Assembly: GCF_900101955.1 (NCBI RefSeq)
Contig: NZ_FNAQ01000005.1
Location: 1 to 64,000, forward strand
Direction: 5' to 3'
Length of the DNA: 64,000 bases
From: Desulfuromonas thiophila
GTDB lineage: Bacteria; Desulfobacterota; Desulfuromonadia; Desulfuromonadales; Desulfuromonadaceae
The notes under the pieces are model-generated. The model saw nothing but the letters and a program-made list of their open reading frames with translations, did no database searches and was not told the DNA's origin. The first letter of the stretch is position 1, and each line of letters begins with the position of its first letter. The position numbers were made by a program, and so were the translations under genes. This document shows, one piece after another, positions 32,850 through 39,675 of this stretch.

Positions 32850-33154
32850 TGCCCGGCTCGCTCCATCCGCGCGATGTACTCGCAAACATCCAGCTGTACC
32901 GGCGCAACCTGCCCGCGAACATCCTCGTTGGCCGTGTCTTCCTCCTTCTTCCCCCTGAAAAAATCCTCGATCCCCCGCTCGCACTCCACCTGGACGGCCG
33001 CCAGCCGCCGCCGCAGCTCGGCGTTTTCCGCTGCCAGCTTGTTGACCAACTCGTGCAGGGCTTTGCGCCCATCCTTCAGCGCCGCGATGACGGAATCCTT
33101 GTCCTCGATGTTCTGCCGCTGCCAGTCAATAATCTGTTCCGCGTGGCTATTCAT
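32846..33154 (-). CDS. Coiled-coil hypothetical protein (102 aa)
   Basis: MNSHAEQIIDWQRQNIEDKDSVIAALKDGRKALHELVNKLAAENAELRRRLAAVQ forms a clear heptad coiled coil over residues 5-60, followed by a charged region and a C-terminal helix. A strong GAGGAGAGGG box precedes the ATG. It overlaps the HTH gene by 4 bases, so the two are probably co-translated. Function is unknown. Confidence 0.7.
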   Translation of the reverse strand: MNSHAEQIIDWQRQNIEDKDSVIAALKDGRKALHELVNKLAAENAELRRRLAAVQVECERGIEDFFRGKKEEDTANEDVRGQVAPVQLDVCEYIARMERAGQ

Positions 33155-33225
33155 TGGTCCCTCTCCTCAAAAATTCCCCAGCGGCCCAAGGAGGAAGCCG
33201 CCGGGGCAAAGGTTGGTGCTGTCCG

Positions 33226-33906
33226 CTATTGCGCCCAGGCCGGCACGTTCTGTTTCTGCTTCGCCGGCGGTGCGTCGCTGTCGCCCGGTGGCGGCGCCTG
33301 CTGCCCCCATCCCGCCGGTGGGCCACTGGCCACGCTGCCCGCCCCGGCCGGTGCCCCCGCCGGAATCTCGGGCAGCGGCTCGTCGGTGATGACCTCGCCG
33401 CCGCCCATGACGGTTTTGAACTCCTCGTCCTTGACCGTCAGCACCTTGGCAATGTTGTTGTTGACGTACTGGTCGCCCGCCTTCGGCTTGTCGACCCCGA
33501 CCTTGGCGGGGAACTCCAGCCCGTGCAGATCGAACCAGCTATTGATGTTCCGGTTGCCCGCCGGGTCGTCCGGATCGATGCCCCGCGCCGCCTCGATGAT
33601 CGCCCGGCACCGGGCAAATCCGCCGTTGCAGACGCCTTCCTGGCCCTTGGTCAGCTGGATGGACTGCATGGCCGGGGGCAGGAAAATATTCTCCCAAATC
33701 CGCGAGCCCTCGAACCGGCCGGACACCACCGTGAACTCGCAGTCCAACCCCTTAAGCCCGCTGGAGCAGATCGTGACCGCCGCGTCTTGCGGGTCGGCTT
33801 TTTTCGGCTTGCGGATCTCCAGCCGCACCTTGACCAGGCTTTTGGGCGGGATCTGCCCCGCGCCGCCGTGCTCTTTCTGCTCTTGTGCTTCGCCCAGATT
33901 GATCAT
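33226..33906 (-). CDS. DUF669-like ssDNA-binding protein, partner of Sak4
   Basis: The 226-residue protein has a compact beta-rich domain (residues 20-150: SLVKVRLEIRKPKKADPQD, LKGLDCEFTVVSGRFEGSRIWENIFLP) and a long Pro/Gln/Ala-rich tail ending NVPAWAQ. This layout, an OB-like domain plus disordered tail directly after a Sak4-type ATPase, matches DUF669 proteins that serve as phage SSB-like partners. Its start overlaps the ATPase stop by 4 bases. The family call rests on pattern and position. Confidence 0.72.
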   Translation of the reverse strand: MINLGEAQEQKEHGGAGQIPPKSLVKVRLEIRKPKKADPQDAAVTICSSGLKGLDCEFTVVSGRFEGSRIWENIFLPPAMQSIQLTKGQEGVCNGGFARCRAIIEAARGIDPDDPAGNRNINSWFDLHGLEFPAKVGVDKPKAGDQYVNNNIAKVLTVKDEEFKTVMGGGEVITDEPLPEIPAGAPAGAGSVASGPPAGWGQQAPPPGDSDAPPAKQKQNVPAWAQ

Positions 33907-34766
33907 TTATCCTTCTCCTTTTCGGCTCCCTTTTGGGAAGTGGTGGACGTGTTTTTGACGCACTCCGGCACCGCATAGCGCCCGCCGGTGGCCTTGCTCA
34001 GCTCCCGGTGGAACGCCGCCCAGGTCTTGTCCTGGCCGATGTAGATTTCCGGCGGCAGCCCCCAGCGGTTTTTGGCCAGGTACGCGGGCCGCTCCTCGGT
34101 GTAGATCACCCGCTCGCCCGATCCCTCGCCGCGCTTGATTTCCTTGTTGAAGCCCACGTCGGCCGAGTGGATGCGCGTCTTGTAGTTGCAGAACAGCACC
34201 ATGTCCGCCCACTCCTGCCAGAGGGCGAACGCGCCTCGGTGCAGCTTGATGCCGTAGCGGTCGAAGGGGTCCGTTTCCGGGCTGTCGTAGCGCTTGACCT
34301 CGGAGTGGGCCACCAGCACAACGGTCATGCCCTTGCGAAACCGCAGGGAGTCAAGCCCGCCCATCAGATAGCGCCACCAGTCGAGCGCCATGTGGTAGCC
34401 CTTGCCGAAGCCATAGTCCTCGATGTTCTTGACCTCGCGGCCCTTTTCGCTGTGCGGCATGGCCTCGATCTGCTTGACCCACACAATCGGTTCCAGCCAG
34501 TCGAGCGAGTCGAGGACCAGGGTTTTGAACAGGTGCTCGCCATGCAGCGCGGTAATGACCGCCTCCATGTCGGCGAACGTGGTGATCAGTTGCGGGAATG
34601 TCGGCACGTTAAGCGCGCCGGCACCATCCTCCGTGCGGGCGATGATCGGCGCCTCGAACGTCGCGCCGAAAGTCGTCTTACCCAAACCCTGGACCGAATA
34701 GACCAGGATCTTCTGTGCCTGCCAGTTGGCGTTGGCCGGCTTGATTGCGTCAAGGGTGAAGCTCAT
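33903..34766 (-). CDS. Sak4-like RecA-fold ATPase (AAA_24)
   Basis: The 287-residue protein has Walker A VYSVQGLGKTTFG at residues 22-34 and Walker B TLVLDSLDWLEP near 85, then KGMTVVLVAHSEVKRYDSPETDPFDRYGIKLHRGAFALWQEWADMVLF. These are marks of the phage AAA_24/Sak4 family of minimal RecA-like single-strand annealing proteins. It acts with the DUF669-type protein encoded just downstream. Variant operator site E lies within its last codons. Confidence 0.85.
   Translation of the reverse strand: MSFTLDAIKPANANWQAQKILVYSVQGLGKTTFGATFEAPIIARTEDGAGALNVPTFPQLITTFADMEAVITALHGEHLFKTLVLDSLDWLEPIVWVKQIEAMPHSEKGREVKNIEDYGFGKGYHMALDWWRYLMGGLDSLRFRKGMTVVLVAHSEVKRYDSPETDPFDRYGIKLHRGAFALWQEWADMVLFCNYKTRIHSADVGFNKEIKRGEGSGERVIYTEERPAYLAKNRWGLPPEIYIGQDKTWAAFHRELSKATGGRYAVPECVKNTSTTSQKGAEKEKDK
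33926..33939. promoter_or_regulatory. Variant palindromic site E at the end of the Sak4-like gene
   Basis: CTCCCTTTTGGGAA differs from the TTCCC-N4-GGGAA consensus by one base. It overlaps the last codons of the ATPase gene and lies 20 bases before the next start, again a gene-end position. Confidence 0.5.
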
Positions 34767-34781
34767 GGGAGTGTCTCCTTT

Positions 34782-35603
34782 TTAGATTGCCTTCGGTATT
34801 GCCGCACTTGAGTGATACTTCAATATCTTGATTTTTATCCCCTTTCTGGCGTTGTTCCAGGCCAGAAGACAGCGGTACAACACCTCTTTGTCGCTTGGCC
34901 TGCTCGTGCCCTTCGTGATCAAAAACTCCCTCAAGAGGTACTCGGGATCATCGCAATACAGCTTCTCCCCCGTTTTTACGTTTTCCCAGAAAACATAGGC
35001 AAAAGAATCGTCCTTCTCGAACGTTTCAAAAATGGCATGAACGACGGCGCCCCGCCTCAAGTGTGCAGATTTGCTCCAGGGCTCCAGAACCTCGGCCAAG
35101 AACTGCCCATGCTTGACAAACCTTTTCAGGAGTTCCGCTTTCTGGTTTTTCGTTGCCCTGTTTTGATACATTCCCAGCTTCATGGCGGCGCCCGTCACGA
35201 CGAGCTGCACAATCCGCTCCTTCCACTCCAGGCCCAGGGCTTTCCCCTCCACAATGGAAACGTCCCGCAGGCTTCGAACAAGATTGTTGTCGTAGCGGCG
35301 GAACAGATCGCTAACGTCGTCCTTTGTTTCGCACTGGTACCAGGACACGACCGCCTCGATAGGTATGCCCGACCGCTCAACCGCTAAAATTGTGTGCTGC
35401 CCGTTCACCAGATATATTCTCCCGTCCAGCCTTGCGAGGCCAATATCGCCGGTCAGGAACGTGCCGCGCCTGATCTCGTCCGCCAGCATGTTGACATGGC
35501 TCTCCCGGACATTTCTTTGCCCATCAAAAATGTTGTGCTGCCGCAGCCTTTCCGCGTCGCAGGGCTCGATAAGCTCAAGTTCTCTTCTGGTTTTCTTGAA
35601 CAT
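34782..35603 (-). CDS. ParB/DGQHR-like hypothetical protein (273 aa)
   Basis: Residues 20-90 resemble the ParB/Srx superfamily: FDGQRNVRESHVNMLADEIRRGTFLTG, then RIYLVNGQHTILAVERSGIPIEAVVSWY with the GQHR-like GQH motif. The remaining 180 residues are helical. Such proteins occur in phages and near DNA-modification systems, and their activity is not established. The ATG follows GAGGAGGAG. It neighbours a second ParB-like gene, which suggests duplicated or cooperating functions. Confidence 0.65.
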   Translation of the reverse strand: MFKKTRRELELIEPCDAERLRQHNIFDGQRNVRESHVNMLADEIRRGTFLTGDIGLARLDGRIYLVNGQHTILAVERSGIPIEAVVSWYQCETKDDVSDLFRRYDNNLVRSLRDVSIVEGKALGLEWKERIVQLVVTGAAMKLGMYQNRATKNQKAELLKRFVKHGQFLAEVLEPWSKSAHLRRGAVVHAIFETFEKDDSFAYVFWENVKTGEKLYCDDPEYLLREFLITKGTSRPSDKEVLYRCLLAWNNARKGIKIKILKYHSSAAIPKAI

Positions 35604-35620
35604 CTCCTCCTCCTCTGTGA

Positions 35621-36445
35621 TTACCTGTTGAGAAAAGTTAAAATCTCTTCAATGCTCTCAACCGCCGCGTATTTCGGCATGTCCGGCCAACCGTCCCGGT
35701 CTTGCGCCGCCAAAAAATTAAAAAGGTCTCTGTGCAACGACTGATATCTGACGGGGGAAATCAGCCGGAAGTGTTTTTCTTTCGGACTGGCCTTCCTGCC
35801 CTGCCGCGCAGCCGCCTCCACTGCCTTGACGCCCTTCGTCTCCTTGAAGGCTCCATTGACGGTCTTGTTCAACTTGGCCCGCAGCTCGTCGGCCTGCTCC
35901 ACCTCCCCCCGCTCCTTCAGGGTGTCGATCACCTCAACCACCTGCGCCGCCTTCTCCGCCGTGCGCGGTTTAAGCCCCACCTTTTCGGCGGCAATGTCGC
36001 GGGCTCTGCCTTCGGGTTCTGAATAGGGCAAATTTGCCCCATTCAGACTTTGCGGCTGGTTCCTTAATGCGCTCTCAACCTGCCGTCCCTTCGCCCGCCC
36101 CGCCTCAATCTGTTTCAACCGGGCGAACTCCCGTGCCCGCACCTCGGTGGTCTTCTCGCGCTGGCGGTTGTTGTGAATCACCGCTTCCTCCTCATCGCGC
36201 AGGGTGCCAAAATCCACCACCAGCACCGGCACCTGCTGACCCGCCAGCTTGGCCGCGTGGCAGCGCCGGTGACCCGAAATGATCACCCCGTCCATCGTCA
36301 CCAGCAGCGGCTCCATCACGCCCTGTTCCTTCACGCTTTGCACCAGCTCGGCGTCGGCCCCGTCGCCGTAAATCTCCGCGTTCAGTGGGTGCGGTTCCAG
36401 CGTTGCCGGGTCGCGCAGCTCGATCTCCATCTCAATCCGTTTCAT
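35621..36445 (-). CDS. ParB-like nuclease domain protein
   Basis: The 274-residue protein starts MKRIEMEIELRDPATLEPHPLNAEIYG just after the upstream stop. It has the ParB core LVQSVKEQGVMEPLLVTMDGVIISGHRRCHAAKLAG (residues 38-72) and a following HTH region (ARDIAAEKVGLKPRTAEKAAQVVEVID). The C-terminal 80 residues are basic and end in an added helical segment (FRLISPVRYQSLHRDLFNFL). In phages, ParB-like proteins may act in regulation, nuclease activity or partition. A 14-bp GGGCAAATTTGCCC palindrome lies within the gene at 36027-36040. Confidence 0.8.
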   Translation of the reverse strand: MKRIEMEIELRDPATLEPHPLNAEIYGDGADAELVQSVKEQGVMEPLLVTMDGVIISGHRRCHAAKLAGQQVPVLVVDFGTLRDEEEAVIHNNRQREKTTEVRAREFARLKQIEAGRAKGRQVESALRNQPQSLNGANLPYSEPEGRARDIAAEKVGLKPRTAEKAAQVVEVIDTLKERGEVEQADELRAKLNKTVNGAFKETKGVKAVEAAARQGRKASPKEKHFRLISPVRYQSLHRDLFNFLAAQDRDGWPDMPKYAAVESIEEILTFLNR

Positions 36446-36447
36446 GC

Positions 36448-36888
36448 CTATCCCCTCCACTCCAAGTCGAAGGTGATCTTCGGCGTCCCCGCCTTGACCT
36501 CCCGTGCCTCGGCAAAGATCGCTCGCACCGGCTCGGGGAAGAATTTGTAATCTTTTTCGGGAACGCTATACGTCGTCTTGCTTCTCATGTAGGCGTCCGG
36601 CTCGTCGCCATACTCGGCGATTCTCGCCCGGAGTGCCGCCAGTTTCTCCTGATCCCACACCACCCGCTTGTCAACGCAGTGCTTGACCATGACCCCCTGG
36701 ACCAGCACGTCAACCGTCCCGGTGTCCTTGGCCGCCAGCCGCCGGGCCTCGGCAACCGGTCCGGCAATCTCGATCTTGATCGACTCCTCCACCTCGGTCA
36801 GCTGCTCAAGCACCGCTGCCGCCTGTGCGTTGATTTCGGCCAGCGTGGCGTTGATGGCGTCGCGCCGTTCAATCAATTTTTTCAGCAT
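36448..36888 (-). CDS. Hypothetical early protein (146 aa)
   Basis: The protein MLKKLIERRDAINATLAEINAQ begins with a coiled coil (residues 1-45). KDTGTVDVLVQGVMVKHCVDKRVVWDQEKLAALRARI and YMRSKTTYSVPEKDYKFFPEPVRAIFAEAREVKAGTPKITFDLEW follow. This pattern is found in small phage proteins of the recombination module, with no assigned activity. It is the second gene of the leftward early operon, with GAAAGGGG upstream. A GTGACC/GGTCAC palindrome lies just before that. Confidence 0.65.
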   Translation of the reverse strand: MLKKLIERRDAINATLAEINAQAAAVLEQLTEVEESIKIEIAGPVAEARRLAAKDTGTVDVLVQGVMVKHCVDKRVVWDQEKLAALRARIAEYGDEPDAYMRSKTTYSVPEKDYKFFPEPVRAIFAEAREVKAGTPKITFDLEWRG

Positions 36889-36903
36889 TGAAATCCCCTT
36901 TCC

Positions 36904-36917
36904 GTGACCCTGGTCAC
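36904..36917. promoter_or_regulatory. Palindrome GTGACC-CT-GGTCAC upstream of early gene
   Basis: A perfect 6-bp inverted repeat with a 2-base centre lies 16 bases upstream of the start at 36888. The TGTGAcc/ggTCACa form recalls CRP/FNR-family operators, so a host regulator could be involved. A small RNA hairpin is the alternative. Confidence 0.35.
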
Positions 36918-36983
36918 ATCTTTTTAAAACGGTTTGCTGTAGGTTTATTCCAGCCAGCTCTCTGGCCACCTTTGAAATAGTCC

Positions 36984-37013
36984 CCCAAAGGTTCCCAAAT
37001 GGGAACCTTTGGG
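36984..37013. promoter_or_regulatory. 30-bp extended palindromic site F
   Basis: The operator core TTCCCAAATGGGAA (36992-37005) is embedded in a 30-bp palindrome with perfect 14-bp arms. It lies between the HTH gene stop and the next gene. No T run follows on the minus strand. This is the longest form of the repeated palindrome and may be the highest-affinity copy, or may also form an RNA hairpin. Confidence 0.65.
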
Positions 37014-37024
37014 CGTGGGACACA

Positions 37025-37432
37025 CTACTCCCGCTTCATGGCGTCCTCCAAAAGTTTCTCAACGTCGATCCCGGCCCGACGCGCCCGCAAGATCTTCGCC
37101 CGCAGGGATTCGCTTTCGACCGCCGCGATGCCGTCGAGAAAGCTTTCCTCACGCTCACTCAAGCCGCCCTCCTTTGCCGCTTCTTGTCTCAGCTGCTCCA
37201 CAGTCACAAACCCTTTCTCAATAAGCGCCAACAGATGTTTTTCCGACACGGCCCGGCCGTGTCGGGCGAAGCCTTTATACTCAGCCAGGCGGTTGGTTGG
37301 GACGCCGGTTTGCCGGGAAATTTCAATATCCGTCCAGCCCTTGTCGCTGTTCCAACGCTCCAGGCACTTGCCGACGGCCACGGTTATTTTTTGCAGGAGT
37401 TCGCGCTTCTCGTTCCGTCTCAGGATTTCCAT
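37025..37432 (-). CDS. HTH regulator, first gene of leftward early operon
   Basis: The 135-residue protein begins MEILRRNEKRELLQKITVAV behind GAGGGACG. An HTH is likely at residues 32-62 (WTDIEISRQTGVPTNRLAEYKGF), followed by VSEKHLLALIEKGFVTVEQLRQEA and a helical C-terminus. As the only DNA-binding protein divergent from the integrase operon it is the best candidate to read the TTCCC-N4-GGGAA sites, as a repressor or Cro-like factor. It has no CI-type cleavage domain. Binding is inferred only from position. Confidence 0.7.
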   Translation of the reverse strand: MEILRRNEKRELLQKITVAVGKCLERWNSDKGWTDIEISRQTGVPTNRLAEYKGFARHGRAVSEKHLLALIEKGFVTVEQLRQEAAKEGGLSEREESFLDGIAAVESESLRAKILRARRAGIDVEKLLEDAMKRE

Positions 37433-37475
37433 TTCGTCCCTCTCCCCATTGGAAAATTAATCATCCAGCAAGCCG

Positions 37476-37505
37476 ACTTTACACAGGCTCATTTTACCCT
37501 GTCAA
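37476..37505 (-). promoter_or_regulatory. Leftward early promoter
   Basis: On the minus strand TTGACA (37505-37500) and TAAAGT (37481-37476) are separated by 18 bases, with a TG directly before the -10 box. It would drive the HTH gene and the early operon. The first TTCCC half-site lies 7 bases upstream of the -35 box. Confidence 0.65.
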
Positions 37506-37511
37506 GATAAA

Positions 37512-37544
37512 TTCCCAAAAGTTTTCCCAAATGACTTCCCAAAA
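37512..37544. promoter_or_regulatory. Three TTCCCAAA half-sites at 12-bp pitch
   Basis: TTCCC starts at 37512, 37524 and 37536, each followed by AAA, in direct repeat. They fill the space between the divergent promoters and have the same arm as the full palindromes. A 12-bp pitch places them roughly on one face of the helix. Confidence 0.6.
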
Positions 37545-37550
37545 TAATTA

Positions 37551-37579
37551 TTGACTCTCTTGGCCTGGTGGGCTTAGGT
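37551..37579 (+). promoter_or_regulatory. Rightward promoter for integrase operon
   Basis: TTGACT (37551-37556) and TTAGGT (37574-37579) are 17 bases apart. The predicted start point near 37586 falls within operator site G. Confidence 0.5.
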
Positions 37580-37582
37580 TGG

Positions 37583-37596
37583 TTCCCAAATGGGAA
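37583..37596. promoter_or_regulatory. Palindromic site G over the rightward start point
   Basis: TTCCCAAATGGGAA lies 4 bases past the -10 box of the rightward promoter and 16 bases before the first start codon. A protein bound here should block initiation, the classic operator position. Confidence 0.65.
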
Positions 37597-37612
37597 CCCG
37601 AGGGAGGAAGTC

Positions 37613-37819
37613 ATGACGAATCGTCGTAAACACCTGAGGACATGTCGCCGCAAGAAGAAATACGGAACCGAGCAAGACGCCAAGGCGCGCGCCAGGGGGC
37701 TGTGGCGCCAGGGAATCAGGACGGTCACCTACCTCTGCCCTGTCTGTGGCGGCTGGCACCTCACACACGCCAAGGGCAGCCCCCTTTCGATTTTTCGTCA
37801 ACTGGAGGACCAGCCATGA
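37613..37819 (+). CDS. Small zinc-ribbon protein (68 aa)
   Basis: MTNRRKHLRTCRRKKKYGTEQDA starts after GGGAGGAAG. The basic N-terminus and the pattern C-x..-CPVCGGWHLTH suggest a treble-clef or ribbon zinc site with one more Cys near the N-terminus. Such proteins are common in phage lysogeny regions. It is the first gene of the rightward operon under site G, and its stop overlaps the next start by 4 bases. Confidence 0.7.
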   Translation: MTNRRKHLRTCRRKKKYGTEQDAKARARGLWRQGIRTVTYLCPVCGGWHLTHAKGSPLSIFRQLEDQP

Positions 37820-37980
37820 ATCCGACGCGGTTCTTCGCCAATCTGTTGGTTTCAGCCCTGCCGGCGGATGCCTCCGACGATGCTGTCATCGGGGCGGCGC
37901 TGGCCGGGCTGGCGGTATTCGGAATCCTGCTTTGCCTGGCCGTTTATTCCGCGGTCAGGCTCCTGGAGGGCAAAAAATGA
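37816..37980 (+). CDS. Small membrane protein (54 aa)
   Basis: MNPTRFFANLLVSALPADASDDAVIG is followed by one strong hydrophobic helix (AALAGLAVFGILLCLAVYSAVRLL) and a KK end. It is coupled by 4-base overlaps to both neighbours, which supports expression. The position in the lysogeny operon suggests superinfection exclusion as one possibility, unproven. Confidence 0.6.
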   Translation: MNPTRFFANLLVSALPADASDDAVIGAALAGLAVFGILLCLAVYSAVRLLEGKK

Positions 37981-38303
37981 AAGCGAACATCAAGTTGTTT
38001 CGTGATGGTGACCAGATGGTCGGCAAGTTCCCGGCCTCACGGGCCGGGCTGAATGCTGCCCTGCGCGTGCTGCGGTGCCAGCCGGCCGCCATGATTGTCG
38101 AGGCGACAGACGGGGAGTGTTTCGCGCCGCTGTTCGTCGATCCGATCACGGTGAGAGACCTGCCCCCGGAGTTCCTGACGGCCCCAGCCCCGGCTATTTA
38201 TGCCGAGCTGGCGGGCCTTCACCACAGGACGGTCGTAAGCTACGAGCACCTGTGGGCGGCGGAGGAGCAGCAGAGAGTTCAGAGGTCGACCAGGGCGCAC
38301 TGA
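37977..38303 (+). CDS. Hypothetical protein of lysogeny operon (108 aa)
   Basis: MKANIKLFRDGDQMVGKFPASRAGLNAALRVLRC begins at the ATGA overlap with the membrane-protein gene. It is a small alpha/beta protein with a Pro-rich centre (DPITVRDLPPEFLTAPAPAIYAEL) and a helical end. No family is recognised. Site H starts one base after its stop. Confidence 0.6.
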   Translation: MKANIKLFRDGDQMVGKFPASRAGLNAALRVLRCQPAAMIVEATDGECFAPLFVDPITVRDLPPEFLTAPAPAIYAELAGLHHRTVVSYEHLWAAEEQQRVQRSTRAH

Positions 38304-38317
38304 TTCCCAAACGGGAA
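38304..38317. promoter_or_regulatory. Palindromic site H before the integrase gene
   Basis: TTCCCAAACGGGAA fits the consensus and begins directly after the TGA of the upstream gene, 70 bases before the integrase start. It is another gene-end placement within a transcribed region. Confidence 0.6.
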
Positions 38318-38386
38318 CGCAACCTGGCGAAAAATAAAAGAAAATCGGACTTGCGAATGCAAACGGCCCTTGGTATGTCCCTTTGC

Positions 38387-39553
38387 ATGAAGGGGACAAT
38401 CACAACCCGGCAGCGGTGCCCGATCTGTGGGGCGAAATTCGTACACATTGAGGTACGCGCCGCTCTGCTCTGCCCCGATCACCCGGAGCTGCGGGCCTCA
38501 AAGTTCATCGTCCGTTTCCCGCCCGCCGTGTTTAAGAATTTCAACAGTTACGAACAGGCGGCCCGGTTTCTGACCGGCCTTCGGTACAAAACCGACGAGG
38601 GCACGTTCGATCAGCGCGACTACCAGAAAGACAAGCCGCTCAGTTTTACTACCCTGACCGAGCAATATCTCAACCGCAAGCGGTCGCTCAAGTCGTTCAA
38701 GGAGGTCCGGAATTACATCGGCAAGGCGCAAGACTATTTTCAGCAGAAAAACGTCAAGGAAATCAACGGCGCCGACATCGAGGACTTTCTTTTTTCGCTC
38801 CAGGGCATCAGCGAAAAAACCCGCCACAATTACAAATCCAGCCTGCACGACTTCTGGCAATTCCTGCTGCGCCGCAACGTGATCAACCTCGCCCAAGTGC
38901 CGACCTTCCCCCGGATCGAATACGAGCTGGCATACCGCAATTTCACGAGCTGGGAGGTGCAAAGCCAGATCCTCGATAAAATTTGCGAACTGGCCGACCC
39001 GATCAATCCTAAAATCGGTTTCGGCGTCGAGATGCTGGCCACCTATACCGCGCTGCGGCCCGACGACTTGCGCCGGGTCACGGAGGCGGATTTCGATCTG
39101 GAAAACAGCGTCCTGGTCATTCGCCGCCCCACCAAGCGCAAAAACCACATGAAAACCATCCGCCTGATACCGGAGCATGTCGAACGAGTCCGCCAGTTCA
39201 GGGCACAGTTCCCCGGCGTCGGCGAAGCCCCGTTCTTCCGGCACAGCGGCAACCTCCAGGGGTGCGCCGCCGGCTCCCCCTTCGGCCCGGCGTATTTTCG
39301 GAAATACTGGCACCGCGCATGTCAGACGCTGGGAATAAAGGGGCTCGACCTGTACGGAGGCACCCGGCACACCACTACCACGGAGCTGAGCCGGAACTAC
39401 TCAACCGACATGGCACGCAAGGCCAGCGGCCACGAAACAAACAAAGCGTTTGATCGGTATTGCCAGGTCCAGGATTCAACGGCGCTCGAAGCGGCCCGGA
39501 TCGTCGCCGGCCGGCGGGAGCGGGTCGTGGAGTTGAAGAAGGCGAAGAAATAG
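38387..39553 (+). CDS. Tyrosine recombinase, phage integrase
   Basis: The 388-residue integrase is started at MKGTITTRQRCPICGAKF; ATGs at 38357 and 38375 are alternatives. An N-terminal zinc-ribbon-like part (CPICG...LLCPDHP) precedes the SAM-like core-binding domain (about 85-190). The catalytic domain follows: first Arg in TYTALRPDDLRRV, HTTTTEL with an Arg-His pair before it, GHETNKAFDRYCQ with the nucleophilic Tyr. It lies adjacent to the ssrA 3' end, which identifies the attachment site. A strong terminator follows. Confidence 0.93.
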   Translation: MKGTITTRQRCPICGAKFVHIEVRAALLCPDHPELRASKFIVRFPPAVFKNFNSYEQAARFLTGLRYKTDEGTFDQRDYQKDKPLSFTTLTEQYLNRKRSLKSFKEVRNYIGKAQDYFQQKNVKEINGADIEDFLFSLQGISEKTRHNYKSSLHDFWQFLLRRNVINLAQVPTFPRIEYELAYRNFTSWEVQSQILDKICELADPINPKIGFGVEMLATYTALRPDDLRRVTEADFDLENSVLVIRRPTKRKNHMKTIRLIPEHVERVRQFRAQFPGVGEAPFFRHSGNLQGCAAGSPFGPAYFRKYWHRACQTLGIKGLDLYGGTRHTTTTELSRNYSTDMARKASGHETNKAFDRYCQVQDSTALEAARIVAGRRERVVELKKAKK

Positions 39554-39572
39554 CAGGAAGGAATAGAGAGGA

Positions 39573-39612
39573 AAAAGCAAAAGCCCCGCATACAGACGGG
39601 GCTTTTGCTTTT
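39573..39612 (+). terminator. Intrinsic terminator after integrase
   Basis: Perfect 16-base arms (AAAAGCAAAAGCCCCG and its complement) with an 8-base loop end in CTTTTGCTTTTG. The stem is A-rich at its foot, so it can stop transcription from either side and separates the integrase gene from ssrA. Confidence 0.85.
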
Positions 39613-39628
39613 GTGCGGGCTGCACGCC

Positions 39629-39669
39629 TGCACAGGGTTTGCACAGGGCTAAGACTAGCTAAGTATTTG
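39629..39669. repeat. TGCACAG direct repeats and CTAAGTATTTG next to the attachment site
   Basis: TGCACAGGG occurs at 39629 and 39640, and CTAAGTATTTG at 39659-39669, within 50 bases of the tmRNA 3' end. The same heptamer and the same 11-mer occur together at 24739-24757 in the origin-like array. Here they could be integrase arm sites or binding sites of another phage protein. Confidence 0.5.
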
Positions 39670-39675
39670 AAATCA

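Noticed and set aside
36027-36040. GGGCAAATTTGCCC as another member of the operator family
   Set aside because: The core differs (GGG outside, CCC outside reversed) and it lies within the ParB-like coding sequence, with no promoter or gene end nearby.
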